Shown piece after piece: positions 27,766 through 35,394 of a stretch of DNA of 64,000 nt. The translations under genes and the position numbers were made by a program. The notes under the pieces were generated by a model that saw nothing but the letters and a program-made list of their open reading frames with translations, was not told where the DNA came from and searched no databases. Position 1 is the first letter of the stretch. The number at the start of each line of letters is the position of its first letter. This DNA comes from Xylanimicrobium pachnodae JCM 13526 = NBRC 107786 (GTDB lineage Bacteria; Actinomycetota; Actinomycetes; Actinomycetales; Cellulomonadaceae): NCBI GenBank assembly GCA_001592145.1, contig BCWJ01000010.1, positions 62,001-126,000 on the forward strand. The letters run 5' to 3'.

Positions 27766-28617
27766 GTGGACGAGGCGCTCGGCAGGCTGAGACCCGATCA
27801 GCGCGACCTCCTGGCATGGTGGGTGCCGGATGCCCGCGTTCTGGAGGACCACAGCTGGGGCCTCGTCGACACCCTCGTCCTGGAGCTCGCCAGCGCCCAC
27901 GGACGACTCATTCTCAAGGCAGCAGGGCCGGCAAACGTGCACATCAGGCGCGAGTTGCGCGCGCACCGGGAGTGGTTGACGCCCTGGCTTGCGACGGCGC
28001 AGGCACCGACGCTGCTCTTCGGTGACGAACGAGCCGACATGCTCGTCACCCGCTACCTGCCGGGGCGGCCTCTCGAAGGCACTCCGGCCCAGGACGACCC
28101 TGGAACCTACCGCCAGGCGGGCGAGCTGCTGGCCGCGTTCCAGCGCCAGGCGACGGTCTACGACGAGGGGTGGAACGACCGGTTCCGCGCCCGCGTGGTG
28201 CGTCACCTGGATCTGCCGCACCGCATCGCCCCCGACGTCGAGGACCTGGTGCGTGCCGAGGTTGCCGACTGGCCTGGTGGGGGAGCCGAGGTCGGTCCGA
28301 CCCACGGCGACTGGCAGCCCCGCAACTGGCTCATCGACGACGACGTGGTGCGCGTGATCGACTTCGGGCGGGCCGATCTTCGGCCGCCCTCGGAGGACTT
28401 CGTCCGCCTTGCCCAGCAGGACTTCTCGCGCGATCCCCGCTTGGAGACCGCCTTTCTCGATGGCTACGGCCGCGATCCGCGCGAGCCCGAGCAGTGGCGG
28501 CGGGCCCTGGTGGGGGAGGCGGTCGGCACGGCCGTCTGGGCGTACGGCGTCGGCGACGAGGCGTTTGAGCGCCTCGGTCACCGCAAGCTTCGGTCGCTGT
28601 ATCCGGGTAACGGCTGA
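27766..28617 (+). CDS. Aminoglycoside phosphotransferase-fold kinase (APH family)
   Basis: This 283-residue protein has the APH kinase motifs THGDWQPRNWLIDDD (catalytic loop) and VRVIDFGRADLRPPSEDFVRL (metal loop), with an N-lobe that includes GRLILKAAG. The family phosphorylates antibiotics, choline or other small molecules; the substrate is unknown. GTG at 27766 follows TAGACT (27753-27758) by 7 bases; the TAG of that hexamer is the stop codon of the peptidase fragment. The longer frame from 27655 runs through the fragment and is not coding. Confidence 0.88.
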   Translation: MDEALGRLRPDQRDLLAWWVPDARVLEDHSWGLVDTLVLELASAHGRLILKAAGPANVHIRRELRAHREWLTPWLATAQAPTLLFGDERADMLVTRYLPGRPLEGTPAQDDPGTYRQAGELLAAFQRQATVYDEGWNDRFRARVVRHLDLPHRIAPDVEDLVRAEVADWPGGGAEVGPTHGDWQPRNWLIDDDVVRVIDFGRADLRPPSEDFVRLAQQDFSRDPRLETAFLDGYGRDPREPEQWRRALVGEAVGTAVWAYGVGDEAFERLGHRKLRSLYPGNG

Positions 28618-28652
28618 GCACAGTGAGGGCCACCGCAATGAGGAGCGCCACA

Positions 28653-29012
28653 ATGGGGAACGTGACTGAACTGGGGACCCTGACCGCGCAAGCACTCCGT
28701 ATCGCAGACGCGTACGACCGGCTCAATCTCGCCCAGCGCGGTCGCGCGTGGACCACCGAGGAACTGATGCTCGGCTTCGTCGGCGACGTTGGCGATCTCG
28801 CCAAGCTGGTGATGGCCGACGCGGGCACGCGCGACATCCCGCAGCACAGGGAGCTGCTCGGGCACGAGCTCGCCGACTGCTTGTGGGCTGTTCTCGTCAT
28901 CGCGGCACGCAGTGGCATCAATCTGGAGGCCGAGTTCGACTCGTGCATGAGCACGATCGACGCCGTGATCGCCCGGAGTCTCGCAACCACCGGACCGGCG
29001 GAACAAGACTGA
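28653..29012 (+). CDS. MazG-like nucleotide pyrophosphohydrolase-related protein
   Basis: This 119-residue all-helical protein resembles MazG-like NTP pyrophosphohydrolases: RGRAWTTEELMLGFVGDVGDLAKLVMADAG and LLGHELADCLWAVLVIAARSGINLEAEF. The ExxD of the second helix is present (HELAD), but in the first helix the usual ExxE is DxxD (GDVGDL). It may hydrolyse an abnormal or non-canonical nucleotide, or only bind one. ATG at 28653 is chosen since GAGGAG precedes it by 7 bases; GTG at 28662 is an alternative. It follows the phosphotransferase and may share its transcript. Confidence 0.78.
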   Translation: MGNVTELGTLTAQALRIADAYDRLNLAQRGRAWTTEELMLGFVGDVGDLAKLVMADAGTRDIPQHRELLGHELADCLWAVLVIAARSGINLEAEFDSCMSTIDAVIARSLATTGPAEQD

Positions 29013-29209
29013 GCGGCCCGGTGCGGTTCGCGGCGGTTCCGGACACCACGGCGCCGAGTGTCTGCGTCCGGTGGCTGCCGAACCGCTCGGACACCCGGAC
29101 GACTCCGAACAGGCCGAACATCGTGGCCAGTGACCAGCGAGCACGGTGCAGCCTGGCATCGAGCGCGACCGACGACGGGGGAGTGTGGGTCGGAGTGCGG
29201 GCGGACATC
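29013..29209 (-). pseudogene. Possible N-terminal remnant of an MFS transporter
   Basis: Read on the minus strand from the ATG at 29209, the frame gives MSARTPTHTPPSSVALDARL followed by HRARWSLATMFGLFGVVRVS. The latter resembles the first membrane segment of some major facilitator transporters. After about 45 residues the similarity is lost, and the frame runs into the MazG-like gene on the other strand. I see no further transporter sequence, so this would be a decayed fragment. It could also be chance. Confidence 0.3.
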
Positions 29210-29213
29210 TCGG

Positions 29214-30005
29214 TCAACGGACTCGGCAGAGCAGCTCGCCGTGCAGGACGGAGAACCAGCCGTCCGGGTCGGCACCCCATGCGGCCCATGCCTCGCTGAT
29301 CTCCTGAAGCTCGGCGGGCGTGGCAGACCCGCTTTCGGTGAGCTGCTGGGCGATGGCGGAACTGACGATGCGCTCCGCCCACATCCCGGCCCACCAGGTG
29401 CGTTCGTCAGGGGTCGCGTAGCACCAGGTGCTCGACGACGCCGTGACGTCCTCAAGCCCTGCCGCGTGTGCCCATGCCAGGAGGCGGCGGCCCGCGTCGG
29501 GTTCGCCGCCGTTGGCGCGGGCCGCGGCCCGGTACAGGTCGAGCCAGTGGTCCAGTGCGGGGAGCCGCGGCCGCCAGGTGAAACCGGTGTAGTCGCTGTC
29601 CCGGACGGCGACGATGCCGCCGGGCTTGGTCACGCGCGCCATCTCTCGCAGTGCCTGGACGGGGTCGGAGACATGCTGGAGCACCTGGTGGGCGTGCGTG
29701 ACGTCGAACGTCGCGTCATCGAAGGGCAGGTCATGGACATCGGCGACAACGAGCTCGACGGCGGCGTCGCGCTCGACCAGTGTGGATCGGGTCAGGTCCA
29801 GCTCGCCTGGCCCGATCTCGGTCGCGGTGACGTGTGCGACAAGACCGGTGAGATCTGCGGTGATCGTGCCGGGTCCGGCTCCGACGTCGAGCAGCCTGTC
29901 GGTGGGCCGCAGGTGGGGGAGCAGGTATCCGGCCGAGTTCTGCGCGGTCCGCCAGCGGTGTGATCGCAGCACGGAGTCGTGGTGACCATGGGTATACGCC
30001 GTCAT
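29214..30005 (-). CDS. SAM-dependent methyltransferase (class I, UbiE-like)
   Basis: The 263-residue protein has the class I methyltransferase motifs: DRLLDVGAGPGTITADL (SAM loop), ELVVADVHDLPFDDATFDVTHAHQVLQHVSDPVQALREMARVTKPGGIVAVRDSDY and later WAHAAGLEDV. This looks like the UbiE/COQ5 type acting on a small molecule; the substrate is unknown. ATG at 30005 has AAGGGA upstream. It is divergent from an MmyB-type regulator, with 121 bases between the two starts, and is the likely target of that regulator. Confidence 0.92.
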   Translation of the reverse strand: MTAYTHGHHDSVLRSHRWRTAQNSAGYLLPHLRPTDRLLDVGAGPGTITADLTGLVAHVTATEIGPGELDLTRSTLVERDAAVELVVADVHDLPFDDATFDVTHAHQVLQHVSDPVQALREMARVTKPGGIVAVRDSDYTGFTWRPRLPALDHWLDLYRAAARANGGEPDAGRRLLAWAHAAGLEDVTASSSTWCYATPDERTWWAGMWAERIVSSAIAQQLTESGSATPAELQEISEAWAAWGADPDGWFSVLHGELLCRVR

Positions 30006-30065
30006 GAGACGTCCCTTCGAGTGTCGGTGTTTCGTGACACTCTGCGATCTCAGCGGCCCACCGGT

Positions 30066-30081
30066 GAAGACCGTGATCTTC
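30066..30081. promoter_or_regulatory. Inverted repeat in the methyltransferase/regulator divergent promoter
   Basis: GAAGA (30066-30070), six bases, TCTTC (30077-30081) form an inverted repeat in the 121-base region between the divergent starts. It is a candidate operator for the MmyB-type regulator. Confidence 0.4.
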
Positions 30082-30126
30082 CTAGGAGTCGCACACCCCC
30101 GAACGCGCACCGGGAGAGGAGTCGCA

Positions 30127-30900
30127 ATGTCCACCGAGCTCGGTGAGTTCCTCCGCGCGCGGCGCACCGACTCCCGCCTCGAGCCGGCGTCGCCTCAGGG
30201 AGTGGGCCCGCGCCGGGTCCGAGGACTCCGGCGTGAGGAGGTCGCTGCCGCCGCAGGCATCAGCGTCGACTACTACACGCGGCTCGAACAGGGTCGGGAG
30301 AGCCACCCCAGCGATGCCGTCGTCAAGGCACTGGCCCGCGTGCTGCGCCTTACCCCGGACGCGACCGAGCACCTTCACCGCCTGCGCGGCGGGGGACCGG
30401 CCGCCCCGCTCGGCCGCGGCGCGCAGTCTGATGCCCACCTTGCCCTGCGCATGGCCGCGCTGGTCGGCGCGGTGCGACCCAACCCGGCGTACGTGCTCGA
30501 CCGGCTGAGCACGATCATCGCGGCCAACCCCGAAGGCCTGGCCCTGTTCGACGGCATCGAGGAACTGGCGCCCGAGCAACGGAACACCTGCCGCTACTTC
30601 ATGACGGACCCTCGCGCGCCGCGAGTGTTCCTCGACTGGGAGACGATCGCCCGAGGCGCCGTCGCCCACCTGCGTGCCGTGAATGCGGGCAACCTCCAGG
30701 ATCCGGAACTGCGAGCTCTCATTACAGAACTCGGCGATGCGAGCCCGCTCTTCACGCAGTGGTGGGACGCACACATCGTCCAACGCCGTCGCGCCTCGGC
30801 GCACCGGATCCGCACCGGGACCGGAGAGGTCGTCGAACGACGCTACGAGGTGCTCCACCTGCCGGGAGAACAGGCCCGCATGACGCTCTGGCTCCCGTGA
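30127..30900 (+). CDS. XRE-family regulator with MmyB-like ligand-binding domain
   Basis: The 257-residue regulator has an N-terminal helix-turn-helix (LGEFLRARRTDSRL, then RRVRGLRREEVAAAAGISVDYYTRLEQGRESHPSDAVVKALARVLRL) and a C-terminal MmyB-type domain (NPAYVLDRLSTIIAANPEGLALF, CRYFMTDPRAPRVFLDWE, PLFTQWWDAH). MmyB-type domains have been seen to bind fatty acids. ATG at 30127 has GGGAGAGGAG upstream. Such regulators often sit beside the enzyme gene they control, here the divergent methyltransferase. Confidence 0.9.
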   Translation: MSTELGEFLRARRTDSRLEPASPQGVGPRRVRGLRREEVAAAAGISVDYYTRLEQGRESHPSDAVVKALARVLRLTPDATEHLHRLRGGGPAAPLGRGAQSDAHLALRMAALVGAVRPNPAYVLDRLSTIIAANPEGLALFDGIEELAPEQRNTCRYFMTDPRAPRVFLDWETIARGAVAHLRAVNAGNLQDPELRALITELGDASPLFTQWWDAHIVQRRRASAHRIRTGTGEVVERRYEVLHLPGEQARMTLWLP

Positions 30901-31051
30901 GCAACGTCGGGCGAACTGGTAGGCGCTGGCGTCAACGTGCCTCATGGACCACCCGTGCGACACCTTGGATGAGTCCGCGTCTCCAGGCTGAGCCGGGGGA
31001 GTAGGCCGTTCCGGGGCGTGCGGGGTTCCGAAACGCTGCCAGGATGAGCGG

Positions 31052-31552
31052 ATGCCGGTTGATCGCTCCTTCATTCGCGTCAAGGCCATGCTCGTCGCAC
31101 CGAACGCCGACGGTTCTCGCCATCTGGTCAGCTCCAACGGCCCGACCCTGGAGAACCCTGCCGGCTACCACCGGCTGATCGGCGGCAGCGTGGAACTGGG
31201 GGAGACGCACCGTGACGCGGTCATCCGCGAGGTGGACGAGGAACTCGGAGCCCGGGTTCGCGACCTCACCTACCTGGGTATGGTCGAGAACATCTTCCGC
31301 CTCGACGGCGAACTGGGTCATGAGATCGTCGCCATCTACTCCGGCAGGTTGGACCCCGAACCACCAGACGGCGGCGGCACGCTGACGGAGTCGGACGGCT
31401 CCGTGGTTCCCGTCGTCTGGCGTCCCTTCGACGACGCAGATCTGGTGACGCCGCTCTACCCGGCGGCTGCGATCCAGTGTGCGCGCACAGCCGGCGCGAG
31501 TGGTGGTACAGGCGCTCCCGCGGGAGCAAGCGATAGCCGCTGGTCCCGATGA
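31052..31552 (+). CDS. NUDIX hydrolase
   Basis: This 166-residue protein contains a complete Nudix box, GGSVELGETHRDAVIREVDEELG (about residues 48-70), with all conserved Gly, Glu and Arg positions. It would hydrolyse a nucleoside diphosphate derivative. The ATG is 6 bases after CAGGAT, a hexamer one base off the TANNNT pattern. The C-terminal 20 residues are Gly/Ala-rich and may be unstructured. It stands alone in the accessory region. Confidence 0.9.
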   Translation: MPVDRSFIRVKAMLVAPNADGSRHLVSSNGPTLENPAGYHRLIGGSVELGETHRDAVIREVDEELGARVRDLTYLGMVENIFRLDGELGHEIVAIYSGRLDPEPPDGGGTLTESDGSVVPVVWRPFDDADLVTPLYPAAAIQCARTAGASGGTGAPAGASDSRWSR

Positions 31553-31589
31553 CGCAGTGCTCCGCGACCCGCGCTCCGTGTGAACCAGC

Positions 31590-31820
31590 TCAGCGGCGCT
31601 GGTAGATATCGCGGCGGTTCCCGACGGCGAGCACCAGGACGATCAGCACGTCGTCGTGGATCTCGTAGACGATCTGGTAGTCGCGGGTGCGGACGCGCAA
31701 CAGGTTGTCCTCGCCGACGAGCTTCTTGACGCCCGGCGGTCGTGGCGCCTGTGCAAGCAGCTCAACAGCGGCCTGCACGTGACGGAGCACCTCGGGAGCG
31801 ACCTCGACGCGGTACGTCAT
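31590..31820 (-). CDS. relE: RelE/ParE-family toxin
   Basis: The 76-residue product MTYRVEVAPEVLRHVQAAVE...VKKLVGEDNLLRVRTRDYQIVYEIHDDVLIVLVLAVGNRRDIYQRR is a complete RelE/ParE toxin with the conserved basic and RVGDYRIVYE-like stretch and the terminal Y near the end. RelE toxins cut mRNA in the ribosome. The start overlaps the stop of the antitoxin frame by 4 bases, the usual coupling. The long open frame upstream is not part of it. Confidence 0.92.
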   Translation of the reverse strand: MTYRVEVAPEVLRHVQAAVELLAQAPRPPGVKKLVGEDNLLRVRTRDYQIVYEIHDDVLIVLVLAVGNRRDIYQRR

Positions 31821-32035
31821 ACCAGGCCGAGGTCCGCGGCGACCTGCTCCCACGGCACCGTGGAGACGCCGGGCTCGGCCAGCTCGGCGCGGGCGGCCTG
31901 CGCAGCACGCAGATCGGCCGGGTCCTCGGCGTCGGCGAGCAACTGCTCGAGATCTGCGGCGTCGACGATGGCCGCGACCCGACGACCGCGCCGAGTCAAT
32001 CGGCGGCGAAGCAGCCGGAGCCCGCACAGCGTCAC
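31817..32035 (-). CDS. Antitoxin of the RelE toxin, probably N-terminally altered (Phd/YefM-type)
   Basis: A 72-residue frame starting GTG at 32035 reads MTLCGLRLLRRRLTRRGRRVAAIVDAADLEQLLADAEDPADLRAAQAARAELAEPGVSTVPWEQVAADLGLV in its main part. The section from TRRGRRVAAIVDAADLEQLL on is normal for Phd/YefM antitoxins, but the first 30 or so residues, with helix 1 of the DNA-binding dimer, are missing or replaced. I see no in-frame extension. The toxin-neutralising tail is intact. It may still block the toxin but be poor at autoregulation. Confidence 0.7.
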   Translation of the reverse strand: MTLCGLRLLRRRLTRRGRRVAAIVDAADLEQLLADAEDPADLRAAQAARAELAEPGVSTVPWEQVAADLGLV

Positions 32036-32059
32036 AGACCTTCCGGGCGATGGACTGCG

Positions 32060-32219
32060 CGCGCAGCCGCCGCCTGGAGCCGGTGCCCGGCGTCAACGAG
32101 GTCGTCGACGCCGCATCGTGTCGAGGATCCGCTCGCTCCAGTAGGTGCGGCGGCGTGATGATGCACGAGTGGACGAGCTTCCCACCTGCTTCACTCGTCT
32201 TCGGACCGATAATGCACAT
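32060..32219 (-). pseudogene. Remnant of an M4 (protealysin-type) metallopeptidase N-terminus
   Basis: On the minus strand the frame from ATG 32219 gives LVHSCIITPPHLLERADPRH and then DAASTTSLTPGTGSRRRLRAQ. The propeptide of protealysin-type M4 peptidases begins with a similar C-x-IPPHLLERIA pattern and a following Ala/Arg-rich stretch. Nothing of the catalytic domain (HEXXH) remains; the frame runs on into the antitoxin region. This looks like a decayed fragment; I am moderately sure. Confidence 0.4.
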
Positions 32220-32222
32220 TAT
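32209..32222. promoter_or_regulatory. AT-rich inverted repeat
   Basis: ATAATG (32209-32214), CA, CATTAT (32217-32222) form a perfect 6-2-6 inverted repeat, conspicuous for its low GC. It lies upstream of the antitoxin-toxin pair and at the end of the membrane-protein gene, and could be the toxin-antitoxin operator left about 175 bp away from the present antitoxin start. Confidence 0.35.
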
Positions 32223-32223
32223 G

Positions 32224-32700
32224 TCATTCTGACGCCTCGGACGGGCTCCCCGCGCTGCCCTGAACGCCGTGGCGCGCGTTCTGCAACGCCAGCGCGACGG
32301 CTCCGCACACGAGCCCCCACAGCGCGCCGCCTCCGAGCGTCAGCAGCACGGCGGCAGGTCGCTCCGGCAGCCCGCCGGCCGCACCGTCGATGATCACGCC
32401 GGCCACGAACGTCGTCGCGACGCCGGCAGACGCCTGGACCAGGCCGGCCGCGACGAGCGTCGGTACGGCGGGCGTACGGCGTCTCACCGTGACCACTGCG
32501 ATCCAGACGATCGAGACCACCAGCGTGATCGTCAGCGGGATCCTGTTGTCCGCCTGCGCGTGCGCCGCGTGCTCGACGATCCGGAACGCCGTTCTCGTCA
32601 GTGCGATCACCCCGAGAGCCACCGCTACCGGCCAGCTTGGGCGCGTCCGCGCGACGTCCGGGTCCGCGGCCGCCACGGGCTGCAACTGCACACGGTTCAC
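32224..32700 (-). CDS. Four-segment membrane protein, function unknown
   Basis: The 158-residue protein has about four hydrophobic segments (WPVAVALGVIALT, IPLTITLVVSIVWIAVVTV, VPTLVAAGLVQASAGVATTFVAGVI, AAVLLTLGGGALWGLVCGAVALAL) and charged ends. No family is recognised. The GTG at 32700 is 7 bases after TAGCGT (minus strand, 32708-32713). It is divergent from the tyrosine recombinase gene. Confidence 0.75.
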   Translation of the reverse strand: MNRVQLQPVAAADPDVARTRPSWPVAVALGVIALTRTAFRIVEHAAHAQADNRIPLTITLVVSIVWIAVVTVRRRTPAVPTLVAAGLVQASAGVATTFVAGVIIDGAAGGLPERPAAVLLTLGGGALWGLVCGAVALALQNARHGVQGSAGSPSEASE

Positions 32701-32798
32701 GGGTGTGACGCTAGCGAGCGAGCGTCACGCGGACATCGGGCACAACCCCGAGTTCGACCCTGGTTCCGGGCACGAAAGGGACAGTTCACCCAAACCAG

Positions 32799-32827
32799 TG
32801 TGTATTGTACAACACCCTGTTTTGACA
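32799..32827 (+). promoter_or_regulatory. Palindrome and -35 before the tyrosine recombinase gene
   Basis: TTGTACAA (32805-32812) is the centre of an imperfect larger palindrome (GTGTATTGTACAACACCC). It lies just before TTGACA (32822-32827), a consensus -35. TACCTT at 32854-32859 is the likely -10, though the gap of 26 bases is long. The surrounding 60 bp are clearly AT-rich compared with the window. Confidence 0.45.
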
Positions 32828-32864
32828 TAACACGGAGTGTCGGTGGCGCGGCCTACCTTTGCGC

Positions 32865-33983
32865 ATGTCATCGCAGGCCACAGCTCAAGGAGGTTCCTTG
32901 GTCGCCCCGCCCCGGCTCACGCTGCTCACCGTTGCGCAGGCGGTGGAACGCTACGTCACCGTCGTGCACAAGGATGCCGTCCGGGGCGTCCTCTCCCCCA
33001 CCACGGCACGCTCGTACACGCGTGACGTGACCGAGCTCGCCGCGCTGCTGGGCGCCGAACGCGTCCTCGACGAGGTGACGGGCGACGACGTCGACGACGC
33101 CCTCGTGCGCTACCAGACCAGCCCCGACGGCCGGTTCGCGGATCCCGAGCGCAAGCGTGGGCCCGGGAGGTCCACCGCGACGGTCAACCGGTTCCGGCAG
33201 TCGGCCACGCGGTTCTTCGCTCATGCGGCCCGAGAGTGCTGGGTGCAGGCCGACCCGATGCTCTGGGCCGCTCCCCCGGCGCGCGTCCGGGGCGGACTGC
33301 GCGTGGCACGCACCGCGTTGACGTCGGCTGCCGCGCAGTCGCTCCTGACCACCGCCGGCGCGCCGCACGGCCCCGCCGCACGGCGGGACCAGGAGCTTGC
33401 CCTGCGGGATCGGCTCGTCGTCGCGCTGCTGCTCGTCCTGGGGCCACGCGTCTCGGAGATCGCCCGCGCCGACGTCGACGACTTCGCCAGGGAACCCGGC
33501 CAGACCCGCTGGCGGATCCTCGGCAAGGGCGGCACCGTCCGCACGGTGACCTTGTCGGAGCCGCTGGCGGCGGCGTTCGACGACTACCTCGCGCACCTTC
33601 GTCCGCGCCTGGCGGCGTTGCGTCCCGACGACGACGACGCCCAGCGTGCCCTGCTGCTGTCCTGGCGCGGGCGCCGCGTCGACACCCAGACCATCCGAGG
33701 TCTGCTGGCGCGTGCGGTCGCCCGCATGCCACCGGCGTACCGGCGCCCGGCAACCCCGCACGCTCTGCGGCACACCACCGCGACACTTCTGGTGGCGCAG
33801 GGCTGGGACGTCAAGGTGGTCGCCGAGCTGCTGGGGCACGCGTCGATCGCCACGACGGGCGTGTACCTGGACCGCATCGAAGGCGAGCTCGCCGCCGCGA
33901 TCCGTGCGCACCCGCTGACCGCGACGCTCGACGCCGCGCTGTCAGCGGCGCAGTCGGAGCCCGCACCAGACCCGGCCGAATGA
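32865..33983 (+). CDS. Tyrosine recombinase (XerC/D-like integrase)
   Basis: This 372-residue recombinase has a SAM-like N-terminal core-binding domain (VAQAVERYVTVVHKDAVRGVLSPTTARSYTRDVTELAALLG) and a catalytic domain with R (LGPRVSEIARADVDDF, about 194), K (LGKGGTVRTV, about 220), HxxR (PHALRHTTATLL, about 300), H (LLGHASIATTGVY, about 324) and the nucleophile Tyr about 335. The ATG at 32865 is close behind TACCTT; a TTG at 32898 with AAGGAGG upstream is an alternative start. Whether it is a chromosomal Xer paralogue or an island integrase cannot be told; no att site was found. Confidence 0.9.
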   Translation: MSSQATAQGGSLVAPPRLTLLTVAQAVERYVTVVHKDAVRGVLSPTTARSYTRDVTELAALLGAERVLDEVTGDDVDDALVRYQTSPDGRFADPERKRGPGRSTATVNRFRQSATRFFAHAARECWVQADPMLWAAPPARVRGGLRVARTALTSAAAQSLLTTAGAPHGPAARRDQELALRDRLVVALLLVLGPRVSEIARADVDDFAREPGQTRWRILGKGGTVRTVTLSEPLAAAFDDYLAHLRPRLAALRPDDDDAQRALLLSWRGRRVDTQTIRGLLARAVARMPPAYRRPATPHALRHTTATLLVAQGWDVKVVAELLGHASIATTGVYLDRIEGELAAAIRAHPLTATLDAALSAAQSEPAPDPAE

Positions 33984-34093
33984 GCGGAGCGTGGAGCGAC
34001 GCCCGGACGGGTACCGGTACAGGAGCCGCCATCGACGCGGAGAACACGCCGGGTGGCCTGCGGGGGTCTGGTGTCGCGGCTAGCGTGAGGCCT

Positions 34094-35392
34094 GTGCCAC
34101 GACTCGTCGACCTGCCCTCGCGGCGCTCCCTGTTCCGGGATGGAGCAGTGCCTCGGCTGGACCGTCTCCGGCTGCGCCGTCTCGCCACGCGGGCAGGGCT
34201 CGTAGCGGCGTCCGTTCCCGTTGCCACCGGCTTGGCGCTCATGGTGGCGGAGCGGTTCCGCCGCCATCGTCACCCGCTCGACGCCCCGTTCCCGACCGCC
34301 ACGCCCGCGCACAACACCGTGGGCACCACGACCACCACGGTGTACACCTTCGGCAACGACCTGTACGCGGCGATGCTCGATGCGATCGACCACGCGCAGC
34401 GGCACATCTACTTCGAGACGTACATCTGGAAGGGGGACGACGTCGGGCACGAGTTCCGGGACGCGCTCGAGCGGGCGGCGGCGCGCGGCGTGGAGGTGTA
34501 CGTGGTCTATGACGCGTTCGCGAACCTGGTGGTGCGCCGGTCCTTCTTCGACCTGTCGGCACGCATCCACGTGCTTCGGTTCCCGTGGGTGCGGCCGGGT
34601 CTTCTGGTGGCACCGATCCGCGCGTCGGGCCGTGATCACCGCAAGCTGCTGGTGGTCGACGACGAGACCGGCTTCGTGGGCGGGTACAACATCGGGGCTC
34701 ACTACGCGCGGCACTGGCGTGACACCCACCTGCGGTTGCGGGGGCCGGCCGTGTGGGAGCTGCGCAACGCGTTCGTCGGTTTCTGGAACCACTGGCGCAC
34801 CCCGGACCTGCCGGTCCTTCAGGACGAGGGTTCGACGTCGTGGCTTCCCTCCTTGCGTGCTGCCCGCAACTCCCCCGCCGAGCTGGTGTTCCCGATCCGG
34901 AACACCTACCTGGACGCCATCGGCCGCGCGACGGACCATGTGTTCATCACACAGGCGTACTTCATCCCGGACCGCGAGATCCTGGGGGCGCTGCTGGCCG
35001 CCGCGGCTCGCGGCGTGGACGTGCGGGTGCTGGTCCCGGAGCGGTCCAACCACGTCGTGGCGGACTGGTTGGCGCGCGGGCACTACGGCACGTTGCTACG
35101 AGGCGGTGTGCGCATCTTCTTGTACACGGACGCCATGATCCATGCGAAGACCGCCACGGTGGACGGCCGCTGGTCCACGATCGGCACGGCGAACATCGAC
35201 CGGCTGTCGCTGACCGGCAACTACGAGATCAACCTGGAGATCGTGGATGCCGAGGTCGCGGCGACCCTGGAGAGCATCTTCACGATGGACCTCTCCAACG
35301 CCCGCGAGCTGACGTACGAGCAGTGGGCGGTGCGCCCGGCGCTCAACAAGATCGGTGAGCGGCTCGTATCGCCTCTGGCCCCGCTGCTGTAG
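34094..35392 (+). CDS. Phospholipase D-type protein, cardiolipin synthase-like
   Basis: This 432-residue membrane-associated protein has two HKD motifs, HRKLLVVDDETGFVGGYNI (about residue 182) and HAKTATVDGRWSTIGTANID (about 350), as in cardiolipin synthases and related phospholipase D enzymes. A single N-terminal hydrophobic helix (GLVAASVPVATGLALMV) anchors it. GTG at 34094 is 7 bases after TAGCGT (34081-34086); the longer frame from 33236 is a shadow over the recombinase gene. It may make cardiolipin or move phosphatidyl groups; substrate is inferred from the family only. Confidence 0.92.
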   Translation: MPRLVDLPSRRSLFRDGAVPRLDRLRLRRLATRAGLVAASVPVATGLALMVAERFRRHRHPLDAPFPTATPAHNTVGTTTTTVYTFGNDLYAAMLDAIDHAQRHIYFETYIWKGDDVGHEFRDALERAAARGVEVYVVYDAFANLVVRRSFFDLSARIHVLRFPWVRPGLLVAPIRASGRDHRKLLVVDDETGFVGGYNIGAHYARHWRDTHLRLRGPAVWELRNAFVGFWNHWRTPDLPVLQDEGSTSWLPSLRAARNSPAELVFPIRNTYLDAIGRATDHVFITQAYFIPDREILGALLAAAARGVDVRVLVPERSNHVVADWLARGHYGTLLRGGVRIFLYTDAMIHAKTATVDGRWSTIGTANIDRLSLTGNYEINLEIVDAEVAATLESIFTMDLSNARELTYEQWAVRPALNKIGERLVSPLAPLL

Positions 35393-35394
35393 CG

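Noticed and set aside
32859-33983. A prophage at the tyrosine recombinase.
   Set aside because: No phage structural, lysis or replication genes and no flanking att repeat were seen.
33236-34093. A long N-terminal extension of the phospholipase D protein.
   Set aside because: The extension lies over the recombinase gene in another frame; the GTG at 34094 has a -10 at leaderless distance.
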